The position numbers were made by a program, and so were the translations under genes. Shown here in pieces: positions 18,234 through 26,128 of a stretch of DNA of 64,000 bases; the stretch's first letter is position 1, and the number at the start of each line of letters is the position of its first letter. Location: NCBI RefSeq assembly GCF_004402705.1, contig NZ_SOFM01000044.1, positions 1-64,000 on the forward strand, in the 5' to 3' direction. This stretch comes from Cryobacterium mannosilyticum. Its GTDB lineage: Bacteria > Actinomycetota > Actinomycetes > Actinomycetales > Microbacteriaceae. The notes beneath the pieces were generated by a model. It ran no database searches. It saw only the letters and a program-made list of their open reading frames with translations, and was not told the origin of the DNA.

Positions 18234-18724
18234 CAGAGCACCCTCCCGAAGCCGGTCCGGGGGCCGTTCCGGGCATCCGTGCGGTCGTCCAGCATGATCA
18301 GGGCGAGCTCGTCGCCGATGGCCTCGGCGAGGGCCTCCTGCTCGTCGGTGAAGGAGCTCCGGGAGAGTGCGTGCACGATCGCGTCCATCGGGATCAGCGG
18401 GGCGAGCAGGGCGACGCGGTCGGCGGTGAGGAGTTCCTTCTCGTGCCGGAGGATCATGTGCCCGTACTCGTGGTTGATGAACTGCTGGCGGTGCACGGCA
18501 GACTCCGTCGGCGCGTAGTGCACCCGCTCGAAGTCCTCGCCCGCGATCTCCAGCCACAGGCCGCAGACGCCGGACGTGATCAGGTCGGCGCTGGCGGGGC
18601 GGAGGAGGATCTTTCTCTGCCGAACGCCCTCCATGTGCCGGTGGAGCTTCTCGGCGGTGAGCGGGCGCGGCAGGTCGAGCGCCTCGACCAGCCGGCGGGC
18701 CCGCTCTCGGCGTTCTTCGCGCAT
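18233..18724 (-). CDS. ImmA/IrrE family metallopeptidase
   Basis: Putative zinc peptidase of about 163 aa with the gluzincin motif HEYGH near residue 85 (FINHEYGHMILRHEKELL) and a downstream acidic helix (EQEALAEAIGDELALIM) that may supply the third ligand. ImmA-type proteases cleave or inactivate XRE-family repressors, and an XRE gene sits two genes downstream in the same operon, so a regulatory proteolysis role is inferred. ATG 18724 is preferred; the adjoining GTG at 18727 is better spaced from AGGGA and could be used instead. An in-frame ATG at 18784 would run into the upstream operator repeat. Confidence 0.8.
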   Translation of the reverse strand: MREERRERARRLVEALDLPRPLTAEKLHRHMEGVRQRKILLRPASADLITSGVCGLWLEIAGEDFERVHYAPTESAVHRQQFINHEYGHMILRHEKELLTADRVALLAPLIPMDAIVHALSRSSFTDEQEALAEAIGDELALIMLDDRTDARNGPRTGFGRVL

Positions 18725-18775
18725 CACGCAATTCCCTACTCGGTGGATCGATGGTCCCAAGGCGTGTCGCCGTGC

Positions 18776-18825
18776 GTTGGACATGTCTAATTCGTGCTAC
18801 CGTTGGATTCGGTTGGACATGTCTA
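18776..18825 (-). promoter_or_regulatory. duplicated operator-like repeat upstream of the XRE/ImmA operon
   Basis: GTTGGACATGTCTA occurs twice in the same orientation, at 18776-18789 and 18812-18825, 36 bp apart. Each is built around the palindrome GACATGTC. Spacing near 3.5 helical turns and placement just before the operon suggest a cooperatively bound regulator site, perhaps for the XRE protein. Confidence 0.55.
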
Positions 18826-18921
18826 GGCTACCGGTTTCCGGAGGCTGCCAGGACCCCTGTACGGCCTGCGCGTCACGTGCCGGACGCAAGTTGGGGGGCG
18901 CGTGGTCGTTTGCGTGACGCG

Positions 18922-18944
18922 GTGCGGTCGGGGTGGGACCGCAC
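18922..18944. other. stable hairpin in the ImmA-ArsR intergenic region
   Basis: GTGCGGTC (18922-18929) and GACCGCAC (18937-18944) form a perfect 8-bp stem with a 7-base loop. A wider pairing, GCGTCACG near 18869 with CGTGACGC near 18913, lies just before it. No gene is supported between 18850 and 19009. Confidence 0.5.
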
Positions 18945-19009
18945 CGCACACCGCATCTCTCCGCCCACGGCGCATCGTGCGCCGACCCGTGGCGGACGGG
19001 CGGATCCCT

Positions 19010-19045
19010 CATCTATTTGAAGACATTATAGATTAGCGATATGCT
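19010..19045 (+). promoter_or_regulatory. arsR promoter with operator half-site shared with the hyc operon
   Basis: TTGAAG (19017-19022), a 17-base spacer and TATGCT (19040-19045) form a promoter only six bases before the GTG, predicting a leaderless transcript. CATCTATTTGA at 19010-19020 overlaps the -35 and is identical, in the same orientation and register, to the sequence at the hyc operon -35 (26786-26796, minus strand). Confidence 0.65.
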
Positions 19046-19051
19046 CAGACG

Positions 19052-19393
19052 GTGTCGACCACCGGACTGCCCATGGCCCTGCTCAAGGCCGAACTGTTCA
19101 AGTCGCTCGGGCATCCCCTGCGCGTGCAGGTGCTCGAGCAGCTGTCCGGCGGCGAGCGCTCCGTCGGGAGCCTGGCCGAGGCGCTCGGCTCGGAGCTCTC
19201 CAATCTCTCCCAGCAGCTCGGCGTGCTCCGGCGGGCCGGGGTCGTCGTCACCCGACGCGAGGGCAACACGATCTACTACGGACTGCGCGACCCGATGGTC
19301 GCCGAACTGCTCGCCGTCGCCAAGCGGATGCTGGTGGCCACCCTCGAGGATTCCAACGCACTCCTCCGCACGATCGAACAGGACGTGTCCTGA
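19052..19393 (+). CDS. ArsR family regulator, Rv0081-like
   Basis: Winged-helix repressor of 113 aa. Residues LKAELFKSLGHPLRVQVLEQ, SELSNLSQQLGVLRRAGVVV (recognition helix region, about 48-67) and AELLAVAKRML closely recall M. tuberculosis Rv0081, the hypoxia-network regulator that heads the Rv0081-Rv0087 operon. No metal-binding ELCVCDL-type cysteines are present, so it is not a classic arsenic/metal sensor. Here it is convergent with, rather than upstream of, the hyc-like operon, ending 16 bases from it. The GTG at 19052 lies six bases after a -10 element; ATG 19073 would be the next choice. Confidence 0.85.
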   Translation: MSTTGLPMALLKAELFKSLGHPLRVQVLEQLSGGERSVGSLAEALGSELSNLSQQLGVLRRAGVVVTRREGNTIYYGLRDPMVAELLAVAKRMLVATLEDSNALLRTIEQDVS

Positions 19394-19409
19394 CCGTCGT
19401 CACCGGTGG

Positions 19410-20996
19410 TTACAGGTCGTTCCCGGCGTAGGACTGGTTGAAGCTCTTGTTCACCAGGGGGAAATCGGGCACGATCGTCTCGGCCAATGCCACCGGCAGG
19501 GCCGGCCAGTTGAAGTACGACGGGTCGACGATCTTCACCCGGGTCAGACGGCCGTCGTCGCCCAGTTCGACCCGGTGGCAGATCGTGCCGCGCCAGCCCT
19601 CGACCAGGGAAACGCCGGTGCCGGAGCCGACGGGGGCGACCGAGCGGCCGCTGCCCAGCCGGCCGTCCAGGCGGCGGATGAGGTCGGTGGCCACGCTGAT
19701 CGACACCGCCAGTTCCCCCGCGCGCACCCGGTAGCGCCCGAGCACGTCGCCGCCGGAGTCCGTGACGACGTGGAACGCCTCGCCGAGGTCGACGAACGGG
19801 TGGTCGCGGCGGGCGTCGGCGTCGATGCCGGACGCCCTCGCCACGTAGCCGAGAGTGCCCATCGCCTCGGCCTGGCCGGTCGAGAGCGGGGCGGTCCCGG
19901 TGAACCGGTCCCGCACGATGGCATGGCCGAGGGTGATCGCGATGATCTCCTGCATGTCCGCCTGCACCTGGGCGAGCACCGCCGGGTCGGGCAGGGCGAG
20001 CACCGCTGCGCCGCCGATGGTCAGACCGCCGCGGAGGAAGCGGTGCCCGGTGACCGCCTGGTTCTGGCGGAGCAGGGTCTCCCGCAGCCGCTGGGTGTGC
20101 GAGTGCACGATGCCGAAGCCGACGTCGTTGGCCAGCGAGCCGAGGTCGGAGACGTGGTTGTAGATGCGCTCGAGTTCGAGCAGGAGCGCGCGCAGCATCC
20201 GGTCTTCCTCGGACACCTCGATCCCGGCGGCGGCCTCGACGGCCATCAGCCAGGCCACGGTGTGGCCGGCCACGGTGTCGCCGGTGACCTGCTCGGCCAG
20301 CTCGACCGCGTCTTCCGGCCGGCGGCCCTCGAAGAGCCGCTCGACACCGCGGTGCATGTACCACTGGCGGGCCTCCATCCGCACGATGGTCTCGCCGACG
20401 ACCGAGAACCGGAAATGGCCGGGGTCGATGATGCCCGCGTGGATCGGGCCGACCGCGATCTCGTAGACGCCGGGACCCTCGACCTCGACGAACGGGAACG
20501 ACTCGGTGTCGGGCAGGAACTCGGGGGTGACCCGGGCGCCGCGGCGCATCGGGTACCAGCCGCGCGGCCAGTGGCCGTGGCGCACCAGGCGGAAGGGCTG
20601 CGGGTGGTCGGCCGGACGCACCCCGAACAGGTCGCGCATTCCGCGTTCGAAGTTGCCGGCCGGGTAGGAGAGATCGGCCAGGCTCGGCACCCAGGCGTCG
20701 TCGTAGGGGACCGGCACGACCAGGTCGACCTGGCGTCGCGGGTAGACCGCCGCGAAGGAGTAGACCACCCGCAGCGCGTCGCCGTCGTCGTGGCAGGTGA
20801 TGATCGCGAGCCGGTTGCCGTCGGCGAGCACGGCGGCGGCCGTCTCACGCAGGTCGTCGCGGGTGAGCAGGCGCAGATCGGGTGCGCCGGCGGCCGCCGG
20901 GTTCGGGCCCGCGGTCGGTGTCGGGCCCGCGGTCGGTGTCGGGCCTGCGGTCGGTGGGTTCGGGCCGGCGGTCGGTGTCGGGTCGGGTGTCGTCAC
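19410..20996 (-). CDS. hycE: hydrogenase-like large subunit (NuoC-NuoD fusion) lacking NiFe ligands
   Basis: Membrane-complex subunit of 528 aa: a Pro/Thr/Gly repeat (residues 1-38), a NuoC/HyfG-like 30-kDa domain (ending FERGMRDLFGVRPADHPQPF, near 115-135) and a NuoD/hydrogenase-large domain (HAGIIDPGHFRF, MHRGVERLFEGR). True NiFe enzymes have RxCGxC and DPCxxC; here the first reads QVTGDTVAGH (236-245) and the C-terminus ends FNQSYAGNDL. No NiFe centre is therefore expected. Size and ending resemble M. tuberculosis Rv0087. The GTG at 20996 follows GGGAGGAG and overlaps the upstream stop (GTGA). Confidence 0.87.
   Translation of the reverse strand: MTTPDPTPTAGPNPPTAGPTPTAGPTPTAGPNPAAAGAPDLRLLTRDDLRETAAAVLADGNRLAIITCHDDGDALRVVYSFAAVYPRRQVDLVVPVPYDDAWVPSLADLSYPAGNFERGMRDLFGVRPADHPQPFRLVRHGHWPRGWYPMRRGARVTPEFLPDTESFPFVEVEGPGVYEIAVGPIHAGIIDPGHFRFSVVGETIVRMEARQWYMHRGVERLFEGRRPEDAVELAEQVTGDTVAGHTVAWLMAVEAAAGIEVSEEDRMLRALLLELERIYNHVSDLGSLANDVGFGIVHSHTQRLRETLLRQNQAVTGHRFLRGGLTIGGAAVLALPDPAVLAQVQADMQEIIAITLGHAIVRDRFTGTAPLSTGQAEAMGTLGYVARASGIDADARRDHPFVDLGEAFHVVTDSGGDVLGRYRVRAGELAVSISVATDLIRRLDGRLGSGRSVAPVGSGTGVSLVEGWRGTICHRVELGDDGRLTRVKIVDPSYFNWPALPVALAETIVPDFPLVNKSFNQSYAGNDL
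20903..20977 (-). repeat. four 18-bp repeats at the 5' end of the hycE-like gene
   Basis: TCGGGCCCGCGGTCGGTG (plus-strand reading) recurs at 20903-20920, 20921-20938, 20939-20956 and, after three bases, 20960-20977, with one substitution in each of the last two. It encodes a Pro-Thr-Ala-Gly-rich linker and stays in frame for any copy number. Confidence 0.9.
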
Positions 20997-22501
20997 TGGG
21001 CTCCTCCCAGAACCGCGGCCGCGCGCGCCAGGAGAGTGCCGACCGGCTCGGCGATGAAGGCCACCACGGCGGTGGTGGCCAGGGCGAGGATGAGCGGCAG
21101 GCGCGGTCCGTGCGCCGACCGGTCCGGCGCCGCGCGGACGGGGACGGTGCCTGCCGGGTCGGTTCCCGGCAGGTCGGGGCCTGCCGGGTCGGTGCCTGGA
21201 GCGGCAGCCGGGGCGCCGATTGTCATCGCGACGGTCAGCCGGGTGAGGGCGGCGAAGATGACGAGCAGCAGCACGAGCGCGATGCCGACGACGACTCCCA
21301 TCCCGGTGCCGAAGCCGGCGACGATGATGCCGACCTCGGAGAAGAAGATGCTGAACGGGGGGAAGCCGACCAGGGCCGCCATGGCGATCAGCCACGGAAC
21401 GGCCAGGCCGGGGCGACGCACGAGAAGTGCCCGCACGTCGTCGATCCGGGGGGTGCCCTCCACCTCGAGGATGCGGCCGGAGAGCACGAACAGGGTCGCC
21501 TTGGTCAGGCCGTGGCCGAGCACGTAGAGCAGCACGGCCGGCAGGGCGGCGGGGCCGATCGCGGCTCCCACGGCCATCATCCCCATGTGCTCGATGCTGG
21601 AGTAGGCCAGCATCCGTTTGAAGTCGCGCTGGCGGATCAGGAGGGCGGCGGCCACGAACAGGGAGAGCAGGCCGCCGACGCTGAGCATCACCCGGAGGAA
21701 GTCCGGCCCGATCACCGCGTCGGTGATGGTCTGGATGCGCAGGATGGCATAGAGGGCCACCGCGAGCAGCACGCCGCTCATCAGGCCCGACACCGGCGCC
21801 GGGGCCTGGCTGTGCGCGTCGGGCAGCCAGCTGTGCATGGGCGCGAGACCGGCCTTGGTGGCGAAACCGAGCACGGCCAGCGCGCCTCCCGCCCGGATCA
21901 GCGCCGGGTCGAGCGGCAGGTCGGTGCGGCTGAGCACCAGCCAGGAAAGGGTCGGCTCGCCGGTGCCGCGCGAGGCGGCGTAGATGAGCACGATCCCGAG
22001 CAGGGCGATGGCGACGCCCACGGAGCCGAGGATGACGTACTTCCAGGCCGCCTCCAGCGACGACCGGGTGCGGTGGTGACCGACCAGGAAGGCGGTGGTG
22101 ATCGTGGTGGCCTCGACCGCGGCCCACATCAGGCCGATGTTGTCGGCCAGGACGGCGAGGGACATCGCGGCCAGGAACACCGAGATCAGGGCGTCGTAGG
22201 AACCGGCGAACCGGCCGGGGGCTTTCTCGGTGTGGCCCAGCCCGCCCCAGGTCGACACGAGGCCGACCGCCCCGACGACGGTGAGCATGTACGCGGAGAG
22301 AGCGTCCGCGCGGAGCAGGCCGCCGCCGAGGCTGGGGACCTGCCCGTCGAGCACGGCGCCGACCAGGAACAGCCCGGAGAGCAGCACGGCAGTGCTGGAT
22401 GCGATGGGGCCGAGGCGACCGAGCGGGCGGGCGCCGCCGGTGAGGCTGAGCGCGGCCAGGACGACCGGAACGGACAGGGGGGTCCAGAGGGCGAAATTCA
22501 T
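20993..22501 (-). CDS. hycQ: hydrogenase-4/Mrp-like proton-channel subunit (HyfF/HycQ type)
   Basis: Polytopic protein of 502 aa homologous to NuoL/M/N antiporter-like subunits. Key segments are MWAAVEATTITTAFLVGHH (acidic residue in a helix), LGFATKAGLAPMHSWLPDAH near residue 215 with the conserved Lys, and RMLAYSSIEHMGMMAVG. A cytoplasmic or periplasmic loop near 430-455 is a Gly-Thr-Asp-Pro repeat. The gene overlaps both neighbours by ATGA/GTGA. Proton or sodium translocation is inferred from family. It matches M. tuberculosis Rv0086 in order and length. Confidence 0.87.
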   Translation of the reverse strand: MNFALWTPLSVPVVLAALSLTGGARPLGRLGPIASSTAVLLSGLFLVGAVLDGQVPSLGGGLLRADALSAYMLTVVGAVGLVSTWGGLGHTEKAPGRFAGSYDALISVFLAAMSLAVLADNIGLMWAAVEATTITTAFLVGHHRTRSSLEAAWKYVILGSVGVAIALLGIVLIYAASRGTGEPTLSWLVLSRTDLPLDPALIRAGGALAVLGFATKAGLAPMHSWLPDAHSQAPAPVSGLMSGVLLAVALYAILRIQTITDAVIGPDFLRVMLSVGGLLSLFVAAALLIRQRDFKRMLAYSSIEHMGMMAVGAAIGPAALPAVLLYVLGHGLTKATLFVLSGRILEVEGTPRIDDVRALLVRRPGLAVPWLIAMAALVGFPPFSIFFSEVGIIVAGFGTGMGVVVGIALVLLLVIFAALTRLTVAMTIGAPAAAPGTDPAGPDLPGTDPAGTVPVRAAPDRSAHGPRLPLILALATTAVVAFIAEPVGTLLARAAAVLGGAQ

Positions 22502-23157
22502 CAGTCGTGCAACTTTCTGAGCTGATCAATGTCGGTGTTGCCGAACTTGTTGCGCATCCGGCCGGCGAAGACGTAGAGGATCACGACGACCAGCAGCACG
22601 TCCAGGGAGATCCCCAGCTCGAGGAACAGGGGAACCCCGCCGGAGGTGAGGAACGCGACCGTGGCGATGCCGTTGTCGAGCACGAGGAAGCCGATCAGCT
22701 GCGACCCGGCCTGCCGCCGGGTGATCAGCAGCAGGAACCCGATCAGCACCATCGCCAGTCCGATCGGGGCGGCGTGGGCCGAGATGCTGGTGTCGCCGCT
22801 GAGCAGCCGGCTGGCGACGACGTAGCTGAGGATGGTCAGCAGCGCCACGGTGAGCAGGCCGGCCGTCGGGTTCAGCCGCGGCGCCTCATCCGTGCGGGTG
22901 GTGGCGCGGGTCTCGTGGGCGAGCACCCAGGGCAGGCCCATCCCCTTGACCAGCAGCACGAGGACGGAGACGATGATGACCTCCGCCTCGCCCTCCTCGA
23001 GGCCGATCACGGCCACCAGGGCGGCCAGCGCGAAGCCCTGCACGCTGAGCAGGCGGATCGAGGCCAGCAGGGAATGCCGCCAGACCATCAGGGCGCTGGT
23101 CAGCAGCAGCGCGCCGGTGCAGAGGCCGATCAGCTGGGGGAAGACGGAGGCGAACAC
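22501..23157 (-). CDS. hycP: hydrogenase-4 component E-like membrane protein (HyfE/HycP)
   Basis: Membrane protein of 218 aa with about six helices, a NuoK-like element near the C-terminus (LVLDNGIATVAFLTSGGVPL) and ending RNKFGNTDIDQLRKLHD, a tail typical of HyfE. The GTG at 23157 has AGGAG five bases upstream and lies nine bases after the preceding gene. It is overlapped by the HyfF-like start (ATGA). Equivalent to M. tuberculosis Rv0085 by order and size. Confidence 0.85.
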   Translation of the reverse strand: MFASVFPQLIGLCTGALLLTSALMVWRHSLLASIRLLSVQGFALAALVAVIGLEEGEAEVIIVSVLVLLVKGMGLPWVLAHETRATTRTDEAPRLNPTAGLLTVALLTILSYVVASRLLSGDTSISAHAAPIGLAMVLIGFLLLITRRQAGSQLIGFLVLDNGIATVAFLTSGGVPLFLELGISLDVLLVVVILYVFAGRMRNKFGNTDIDQLRKLHD

Positions 23158-23165
23158 GGATGCTC

Positions 23166-24110
23166 CTAAGCGACCAGGTAGGAGGCGGTCACGGCGAGCA
23201 GGGCGAGGGCGAACGACCCCGCCAGCAACTCGGGCACCCGGAACAGGCGCACCTTGGCGAGGAAGACCTCGCCCACGCTCAGGGCGACGCCGAGCAGGAG
23301 GATCTTCGCGGTGACGGCGCCCAGTCCGACCAGCACGCCGGGCAGGGAGAAGTCGGTCAGCACACCCCACGGCAGGATCAGGTTGCCGAGCAGGCCGAGC
23401 AGGGCGGCGAGCTTGAGCCAGGAACCCAGCTCCAGCCAGGCCAGGTCGCGCCCGGAGGCCTCCAGCACCATGGCCTCGTGCAGCATGGTCAGTTCGAGGT
23501 GGGTGGAGGGATTGTCGATGGGCAGCCGGCTGGTCTCGGCCATGATGGCGATGGCCAGGGCGACCATGGCCAGCAGGCTGACCGGCGAGATGATCACGGC
23601 CGGGTTCTGCAGCCGGGTCTCCACGATCAGGGAGAGGGTGGAGGTGCCGGCCGGGATCGACAGCGCGTAGACCGCGAGGAGCAGGGTCGGTTCGACCAGG
23701 GCGGCCACGGTCATGTGCCGGCTGGAGCCCATGCCGCCGAACGCGGTTCCCGCGTCCAGGCCGACCAGGGCCAGGGCCACCACGCCGATCAGCATGATCG
23801 AGACGATGACGAACAGGTCGCTCGGCACCAGGGGCAGCGGGAGCGTGCCGACCAGCGGCAGCAGCACGCAGAGCAGCAGGCTGGAGACGAGAAGGGTGAC
23901 CGGGCCGGCCGCGAGCATCCAGCTGCTGTCGCTCGCGCGCACCGGGTCCTTGGCCACGAGCTTGCGCACGTCGCGCCACGGCTGCCAGATGCCGGAGCCC
24001 GCGCGGCCCTCGAGCCGCGCCCGCACCTGGCGCATCACGCCGATCAGCAGGGGCGAGAGGAACACGAAGAGCACCAGCTGCAGCAGGGCGATCGCGATCG
24101 CCGGGATCAC
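23166..24110 (-). CDS. hycD: hydrogenase-4/NuoH-like membrane subunit (HyfC/HycD)
   Basis: Membrane protein of 314 aa of the NuoH/HyfC family that anchors the peripheral arm to the membrane. Recognisable segments are QPWRDVRKLVAKDPVRASDS near residue 42, LDAGTAFGGMGSSRHMTVAA near 115 and MAETSRLPIDNPSTHLELTM near 195, the last matching the ETxRxPxDxPxTxxEL motif of the family. The GTG at 24110 overlaps the upstream stop (GTGA). Equivalent to M. tuberculosis Rv0084. Confidence 0.87.
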   Translation of the reverse strand: MIPAIAIALLQLVLFVFLSPLLIGVMRQVRARLEGRAGSGIWQPWRDVRKLVAKDPVRASDSSWMLAAGPVTLLVSSLLLCVLLPLVGTLPLPLVPSDLFVIVSIMLIGVVALALVGLDAGTAFGGMGSSRHMTVAALVEPTLLLAVYALSIPAGTSTLSLIVETRLQNPAVIISPVSLLAMVALAIAIMAETSRLPIDNPSTHLELTMLHEAMVLEASGRDLAWLELGSWLKLAALLGLLGNLILPWGVLTDFSLPGVLVGLGAVTAKILLLGVALSVGEVFLAKVRLFRVPELLAGSFALALLAVTASYLVA

Positions 24111-26128
24111 AGGGACACCACGATCAGCACGACGAGCAGGGCGACGAAGGAATAGGACAGGTAGCGGTGGATGCTGCCGTTCTGCGCCCGGCGGGCCAGG
24201 ACGCCGAAACGCTGGGCGAGGTCGAGCACCGGGCGGTAGAACCGGGTCTCGATCACGTCGGAGACGCTCTGCTCGACGTGCACGCGTTCGACGAGGTAAC
24301 GGGACTCGCCGACGTGGGTGACCTCGACGTCGCGGGTGGGCCGGAGCACGTCGTCGAAGACTCGCACCAGGGGCTCGGCGTAGGAGGTGGCCGTGTACTG
24401 CATCCGCGGCCGCAGCCTGGAGCCGCCGCCCGCCCACGGCAGGGGCGACACCCGGGTGGGATGCCGCCGGGCCGAGATGAGGATGGCCGCCAGCACCGGC
24501 ACGAGCACGAGCGCGGCGAGGGCGACGAAGGTGGTCGGGTCCAGGACCACGTCGATCCCGCGGGCGTCGACGCCGGCCAGCCCGATCGTACGCACATCGG
24601 GGGTGAACGCCGGGCCGACGGCCGAGGCGAGGGCCTCGGTGAGCGGTCCGGGCAGCAGGCCGAGGCCGATCACGAGGAGGGCGCCGATGATGAGCGGGAT
24701 GCGCATGATCAGGGGGACCTCACGGGCCGCCGTCGCCTGCGCGGAGCGGGGGCGGGCCAGGAACGCGATGCCGTACGCCTTGACGAAGGTGAGCAGGGCG
24801 AGCCCCGCGGTGAGGGCGATCACGGCCACGGCCAGCGGCATGGCCACGGACGAGGTGACGGAGACGACTTCCCCGCCGACCCGGGAGCCGTGCACGAGGG
24901 CCTGGAGCAGCATCCACTCGGCCACGAATCCGCTGGTCACCGGCAGGGCGGCGGCGCCGAGGGCGGCCGCGCCGAACGCGCCGGCGGTCCAGGGCATGCG
25001 GCTGCCGAGCCCGCCGAGCCGGTCGAGGTTCATCTCCCGGGTGGAGCGGGCCACGGCGCCGGCGCCGAGGAACAGGGTGGCCTTGAACGCGGCGTGGCTG
25101 ACCATGAGCAGCAGGGCGGCGAGGAGCGCGGCGTCGGCGGCCCCGGTGGCGTGGTCGCCGCGCAGGAGCACGGAGGCGCCCAGGCCGAGGAAGACCAGCC
25201 CCATGTTCTCGGTCGTGGAGTAGGCCAGCAGCACCTTGAGGTTGCTCGCCACCGAGGCCTGCAGGATCCCGTAGAGGGCGGAGACGGCGCCGAGCGCCAT
25301 GATCAGCACCCCCCACCAGGCCGGGCCGTTCGGCAGCAGGCGCACGCAGACCAGGAGAGCCCCGTAGACGCCGATGTTCACCATGGCGCCGCTCATCGCG
25401 GCGGCGACGTGACCGGGGGCCTCCGGCAGCACCCGGGGCACCCAGACGTGCAGGGGCACGAGTTCGGCCTTGCCGCCGAAGCCGAGCAGGAGTAGCACGA
25501 AGGCGAGGCTCGCCTGCCAGGATGCCGGATCCAGGGTCGCGAGCGCGGCGAATCCGGTCCCGCCGGTGGCGCCGGCCAGCACGGCGAAGCCGGCCAGCAC
25601 GAAGAAGAAGCTCAGCTGGCTCATCGCCGAGTACCAGACCAGGGCGGACGCGACCGTGCCGCGGGTGGCGTGGTGGGCCAGCAGGAGCGCCGTCGACCCC
25701 AGCGTCATGATTTCCCAGAACAGCAGGAAGGACACCACGTCGGTGGCGGCCGGCACGAGCTGCATCCCGAACAGGAACACGGCCATCGAGGCCCAGGCGG
25801 TGCGGGAGGCCGAGGCGACCCGGGCGGAGCCGATCCCGAACAGCGACGCCAGCACGCCGACCACCGACACGACCACCATGACGAGGCCGCCGAGCCGGTC
25901 GGGGGAGAGCACGAGAGGGTCCAGCGGCAGGGCGGTGGGGATGGTGAGCGCCCCGCGACCGCCGGTGAGGGCGATGGCGCCGGTGACGACGCCGGCGGCG
26001 GCGAGCAGGGCGCAGAGGATGCCGCTCACCCGCGAGCGCCACCGGGCGGACGGCACCAGCAGGGCGGACGCGACCGCCGCGGCGAGCAGGGCGACCTGGC
26101 CGAGCATCCCGGCCTCGACGGGCGTCAT
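24107..26128 (-). CDS. hydrogenase-4 component B-like antiporter subunit (HyfB type)
   Basis: Large polytopic protein of 673 aa, NuoL/HyfB family, with about fifteen helices. Visible motifs are LLFWEIMTLGSTALLLAHH (helix acid, near 135), LGFGGKAELVPLHVWVPRVL (conserved Lys, near 215), LLAYSTTENMGLVFLG and SHAAFKATLFLGAG. A soluble C-terminal stretch (VEVTHVGESRYLVERVHVEQ) precedes a final helix. It should be one of two ion-translocating modules in the complex. It starts at the ATGA overlap with the small-subunit gene. Equivalent to M. tuberculosis Rv0083. Confidence 0.87.
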   Translation of the reverse strand: MTPVEAGMLGQVALLAAAVASALLVPSARWRSRVSGILCALLAAAGVVTGAIALTGGRGALTIPTALPLDPLVLSPDRLGGLVMVVVSVVGVLASLFGIGSARVASASRTAWASMAVFLFGMQLVPAATDVVSFLLFWEIMTLGSTALLLAHHATRGTVASALVWYSAMSQLSFFFVLAGFAVLAGATGGTGFAALATLDPASWQASLAFVLLLLGFGGKAELVPLHVWVPRVLPEAPGHVAAAMSGAMVNIGVYGALLVCVRLLPNGPAWWGVLIMALGAVSALYGILQASVASNLKVLLAYSTTENMGLVFLGLGASVLLRGDHATGAADAALLAALLLMVSHAAFKATLFLGAGAVARSTREMNLDRLGGLGSRMPWTAGAFGAAALGAAALPVTSGFVAEWMLLQALVHGSRVGGEVVSVTSSVAMPLAVAVIALTAGLALLTFVKAYGIAFLARPRSAQATAAREVPLIMRIPLIIGALLVIGLGLLPGPLTEALASAVGPAFTPDVRTIGLAGVDARGIDVVLDPTTFVALAALVLVPVLAAILISARRHPTRVSPLPWAGGGSRLRPRMQYTATSYAEPLVRVFDDVLRPTRDVEVTHVGESRYLVERVHVEQSVSDVIETRFYRPVLDLAQRFGVLARRAQNGSIHRYLSYSFVALLVVLIVVSL

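Noticed and set aside
18797..19012. Short open frames in the ImmA-ArsR gap
   Set aside because: They overlap hairpins and the arsR promoter and lack ribosome sites and family features.
19052..19393. Arsenic or metal sensing by the ArsR protein
   Set aside because: The protein has no cysteine pair or other known ArsR/SmtB metal-site residues; similarity is to the Rv0081 type.
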